Source of the DNA: CAZNNH01 sp964574335
GTDB taxonomy: Bacteria > Acidobacteriota > Vicinamibacteria > Fen-336
Assembly (NCBI GenBank): GCA_964574335.1
Contig: CAZNNH010000231.1
Coordinates: 1-8,007 of the forward strand
Length of the DNA: 8,007 nt
Direction of reading: 5' to 3'
In this document: in pieces, positions 5,892 through 8,007 of the stretch
Position numbering within the stretch: the stretch's first letter is position 1
How the letters are laid out: every line of letters begins with the position of its first letter
Notes under the pieces: model-generated
Database searches by the model: none
What the model saw: only the letters and a program-made list of their open reading frames with translations
What the model was told of the DNA's origin: nothing
Position numbers and translations under genes: made by a program

Positions 5892-7084
5892 CCGCCGGCT
5901 GGGTGGTGCCCGTCGGCACCCCGCCCCTCCCGCGCGGCCAGGTGGCCGTCGACGGCGGGCGTATCGAGTGGGTGGGGCCGCAGGACGCCCCGGATGCGCC
6001 CGGGGGGCCGCTCGTCGATCTGGGCCCCGGCATCCTGCTACCGGGCCTGGTCAACGCCCACACCCACCTGGAGCTCTCCTTCCTGAAGGGGCATCTCGAA
6101 GGACGGACCGGCTTCGTGGACTGGGTGCGTGGGGTGGTGGAGGGGCGAGAGGTCGACGCCGAGGTGGCTCGACGGGCCGCGGGTGGTGCGATCCGGGAGC
6201 TGGAGGAGTCGGGCACGGTGGCCGTGGGCGACGTCTCGAACAGGCTCGGCCACCTCGACCTCCTGGAGGGCTCCCGGCTCCGGTCGGTGGTGTTCCACGA
6301 GCTGCTGGCCTGGGACGCGCGGCGCGCCGAGACGGTGGCGCGGCGCGCCGAGCAGCGGATGTCGGAGTGGTCTTCCGAATCGGGGAAGGTCCAGTTGCGC
6401 CTGGCCGCGCACGCCCCCTATTCGGTCTCGCCGGCGCTGTTCGAGGAGCTGCGCCGGCGGGGGGGCGTCGCCTCGATCCATCTGGCCGAGTCGCGCGAGG
6501 AGAGCCGGTTCCTGGACAGCGGCGCCGGGCCGTGGGCCGGTCTCCTGGCCGAGCGCGGGCTGGGCGAGGTCCCCTTCGAAGCCCCGGGGGTCTCGCCGGT
6601 CCGCTACCTGCGCGACCTCGGGGTGCTGCACGCGGGGCAGTTGGTCGTGCACTGCGTGCAGACGGACGCGGAGGACGCGCGGCTCCTCAGGCGGGCCGGC
6701 GTGTTCGTGGCGCTGTGTCCACGCAGCAACCAGCGCCTGGGCGTGGGCCTGCCGCCGGTGCCCCGCCTGCTGGAGCAGGGCGTGCCGCTGTGTCTCGGGA
6801 CCGACAGCCTGGCCAGCGTGGAGAGCCTCCGCATGGAGGACGAGATGCACGCCCTGCGAGAGGCGTTCCCGGACCTGCCGGCCGCGGCCATCGTCGAGAT
6901 GGCCACCCGGGGCGGGGCCCGGGCGCTGGGCTTCCCGGACCTCGGGACGATCGCCGCCGGCCAGACCGCGGCGCTCGCGTACGCGGACGTGGAGGACGCG
7001 GGCGGCGATCCCCTCGAGCGGCTGGTCTCGGGCCGGGCGAGGATCCGGGCGCTCGAAGATCGTGAGCTCGGCCGGGGGACGTGA
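5879..7084 (+). CDS. mqnX: Aminofutalosine (aminodeoxyfutalosine) deaminase, amidohydrolase family
   Basis: This 401-residue metal-dependent hydrolase of the MTA/SAH-deaminase branch probably converts 6-amino-6-deoxyfutalosine to futalosine, releasing ammonia. Metal and catalytic residues fall where expected: HTHLE (His61, His63), His178 in AAHAPYSVSP, IHLAES (His201, Glu204), His258 in VHCVQ and Asp309 in GTDSLAS. CPRSNQRLGVG (280-290) is another typical block. The frame is open far upstream, but protein similarity to amidohydrolases starts at the GTG at 5879 (VQRLTAGWVVPVGTPPL, then VAVDGGRIEWVG). No good ribosome site precedes this GTG, so translation probably depends on coupling to mqnC, which it overlaps by 13 bp. 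The assignment within the deaminase family rests on operon context as well as motifs. A general adenosine-type deaminase is the alternative but is unlikely here. Confidence 0.9.
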   Translation: MQRLTAGWVVPVGTPPLPRGQVAVDGGRIEWVGPQDAPDAPGGPLVDLGPGILLPGLVNAHTHLELSFLKGHLEGRTGFVDWVRGVVEGREVDAEVARRAAGGAIRELEESGTVAVGDVSNRLGHLDLLEGSRLRSVVFHELLAWDARRAETVARRAEQRMSEWSSESGKVQLRLAAHAPYSVSPALFEELRRRGGVASIHLAESREESRFLDSGAGPWAGLLAERGLGEVPFEAPGVSPVRYLRDLGVLHAGQLVVHCVQTDAEDARLLRRAGVFVALCPRSNQRLGVGLPPVPRLLEQGVPLCLGTDSLASVESLRMEDEMHALREAFPDLPAAAIVEMATRGGARALGFPDLGTIAAGQTAALAYADVEDAGGDPLERLVSGRARIRALEDRELGRGT

Positions 7085-7085
7085 C

Positions 7086-8007
7086 ATGAGCTTGACCCAG
7101 GCGGCGCGGCAGGTGGTGGTCTTCGGCCGGATGATCCGCTTCTCCCACTCGGTCTTCGCGCTGCCCTTCGCCCTCTCCGCGGCGGCGTTGGCGGCGGCGG
7201 AGGGCGGGATCTCCTGGCGGCAGGTGGGGTGGATCCTGGTGGCGATGGTGGGGGCGCGCAGCGCGGCGATGGGTTTCAACCGCCTCGCCGACCACCGGAT
7301 CGACGCGCGCAACCCGCGCACCGCCTCCCGCGAGCTGCCGAGCGGGGCGCTGTCGCGGGGCCAGGTGTGGGGTCTGGTGCTGGTCTCGGCGGCGGCGTTC
7401 CTGACGGCGTCGGGGAAACTCAACCGGCTTTGCCTGGCGCTCTCGCCGCTGGCGCTGGCCATCGTCTTCGGCTACTCCTACACCAAGCGGTTCACGGCCC
7501 TGTCGCACCTGTTCCTGGGCCTGGCCCTGGGTGTGGCGCCGGTGGGCGCGTGGCTGGCGGTTCGGGGTGATTTCGCCGTGCCGGCTCTGGTGCTGGGGCT
7601 GGCGGTGGTCTTCTGGGTGGCCGGTTTCGACGTCATCTACGCGTGCCAGGACGCCGACCACGATCGGCAGGTGGGACTGCGCTCGCTGCCGGCCCGGCTC
7701 GGCATCGGCGGCGCCCTGCGAGCGGCCCGCGCCTTCCACGTGGCGGCGGTGCTGCTCCTGCTGGGGTTGTTCCCGCTCGTCCGCCTGCATCCCGCCTACC
7801 TGGCGGGGGTGCTGGTGGTGGCGGGGCTCCTCTTCTACGAGCACCGTCTGGTGCGGGACGACGACCTGTCCCGGGTGAACGCGGCCTTCTTCCTGGTCAA
7901 CGTAGTGATGGGCCAGTTGGCTCCGGTCTTGATCGTGCCCTTGTTCTACCGCGTGGAAAAGCTCGATGCCCCGGAACTGGCAGGCCGCATCGGCAAGCTG
8001 GCCGCGG
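7086..8007 (+). CDS. mqnP: UbiA-family prenyltransferase of menaquinone synthesis (partial, 3' end outside window)
   Basis: At least 307 codons of a polytopic inner-membrane aromatic prenyltransferase are present. Its likely role is to attach the polyprenyl chain to 1,4-dihydroxy-6-naphthoate. Both Asp-rich prenyl diphosphate/Mg sites are visible: NRLADHRID (65-73, followed by ARNPRTASRELPSG) and DVIYACQDADHD (182-193, followed by GLRSLPARLG). About eight hydrophobic segments run through 21-285. The ATG at 7086 lies one base after the mqnX stop and has a GGGGGA ribosome site at about 7074-7079. The motif form matches proteins usually annotated as 4-hydroxybenzoate polyprenyltransferase (UbiA), but the mqn context favours the naphthoate substrate. 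The frame continues to the window edge with a polar tail (after FYRVEKLDAPELAG) past the last membrane helix, so the true C-terminus cannot be seen. Confidence 0.88.
   Translation, partial: MSLTQAARQVVVFGRMIRFSHSVFALPFALSAAALAAAEGGISWRQVGWILVAMVGARSAAMGFNRLADHRIDARNPRTASRELPSGALSRGQVWGLVLVSAAAFLTASGKLNRLCLALSPLALAIVFGYSYTKRFTALSHLFLGLALGVAPVGAWLAVRGDFAVPALVLGLAVVFWVAGFDVIYACQDADHDRQVGLRSLPARLGIGGALRAARAFHVAAVLLLLGLFPLVRLHPAYLAGVLVVAGLLFYEHRLVRDDDLSRVNAAFFLVNVVMGQLAPVLIVPLFYRVEKLDAPELAGRIGKLAA

Noticed and set aside
6038..7844. Two long minus-strand open frames opposite mqnX and mqnP
   Set aside because: Both are shadows of the conserved plus-strand genes, with biased low-complexity composition and no motifs.

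Overview
This is a GC-rich (roughly 70% by eye), densely packed bacterial window. Its core is a menaquinone operon of the futalosine pathway. High GC, the futalosine route, GTG and TTG starts, and a pseudopilin-like gene of a form I associate with Acidobacteriota and some delta-type lineages all point to a high-GC Gram-negative bacterium, perhaps an acidobacterium. That placement is inference and has not been tested by phylogeny.

Left part (1-1335, + strand): a small secreted lytic transglycosylase (SLT fold) overlaps by 4 bp a type II secretion/type IV pilus-like pseudopilin with a Gly/Pro/Arg-rich tail. The two are translationally coupled envelope genes. A third envelope gene, a secreted M23 (LytM-type) peptidase (1350-2579, - strand), converges on the pseudopilin across a 14-bp gap.

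Middle (2580-2792): this is the only sizeable non-coding stretch, and it separates divergent transcription units. It carries a convincing sigma70-type promoter for the M23 gene, a weaker candidate promoter for the mqn operon, and a 14-bp perfect palindrome near the predicted mqn transcription start that could be an operator.

Right part (2793-8007, + strand): mqnE (aminofutalosine synthase), mqnA (chorismate dehydratase), mqnC (dehypoxanthine futalosine cyclase), mqnX (aminofutalosine deaminase) and a UbiA-family prenyltransferase of the mqnP type (cut by the window end). Neighbours overlap by 1, 14 and 13 bp or are separated by a single base, so this is almost certainly one polycistronic, translationally coupled unit. 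MqnA makes 3-enolpyruvoyl-oxybenzoate from chorismate, MqnE joins it to SAM to give aminofutalosine, and MqnX deaminates this to futalosine. A futalosine hydrolase (MqnB, not in the window) would release the substrate that MqnC cyclises. MqnD (not in the window) would then yield 1,4-dihydroxy-6-naphthoate, which MqnP prenylates at the membrane.

I found no mobile element, CRISPR array, RNA gene or clearly novel system. The window reads as conserved housekeeping DNA, with a few points worth checking: an Asp in place of the usual His zinc ligand in the M23 active site, the palindrome upstream of mqnE, an unusual pseudopilin, and odd protein ends created by the gene overlaps.
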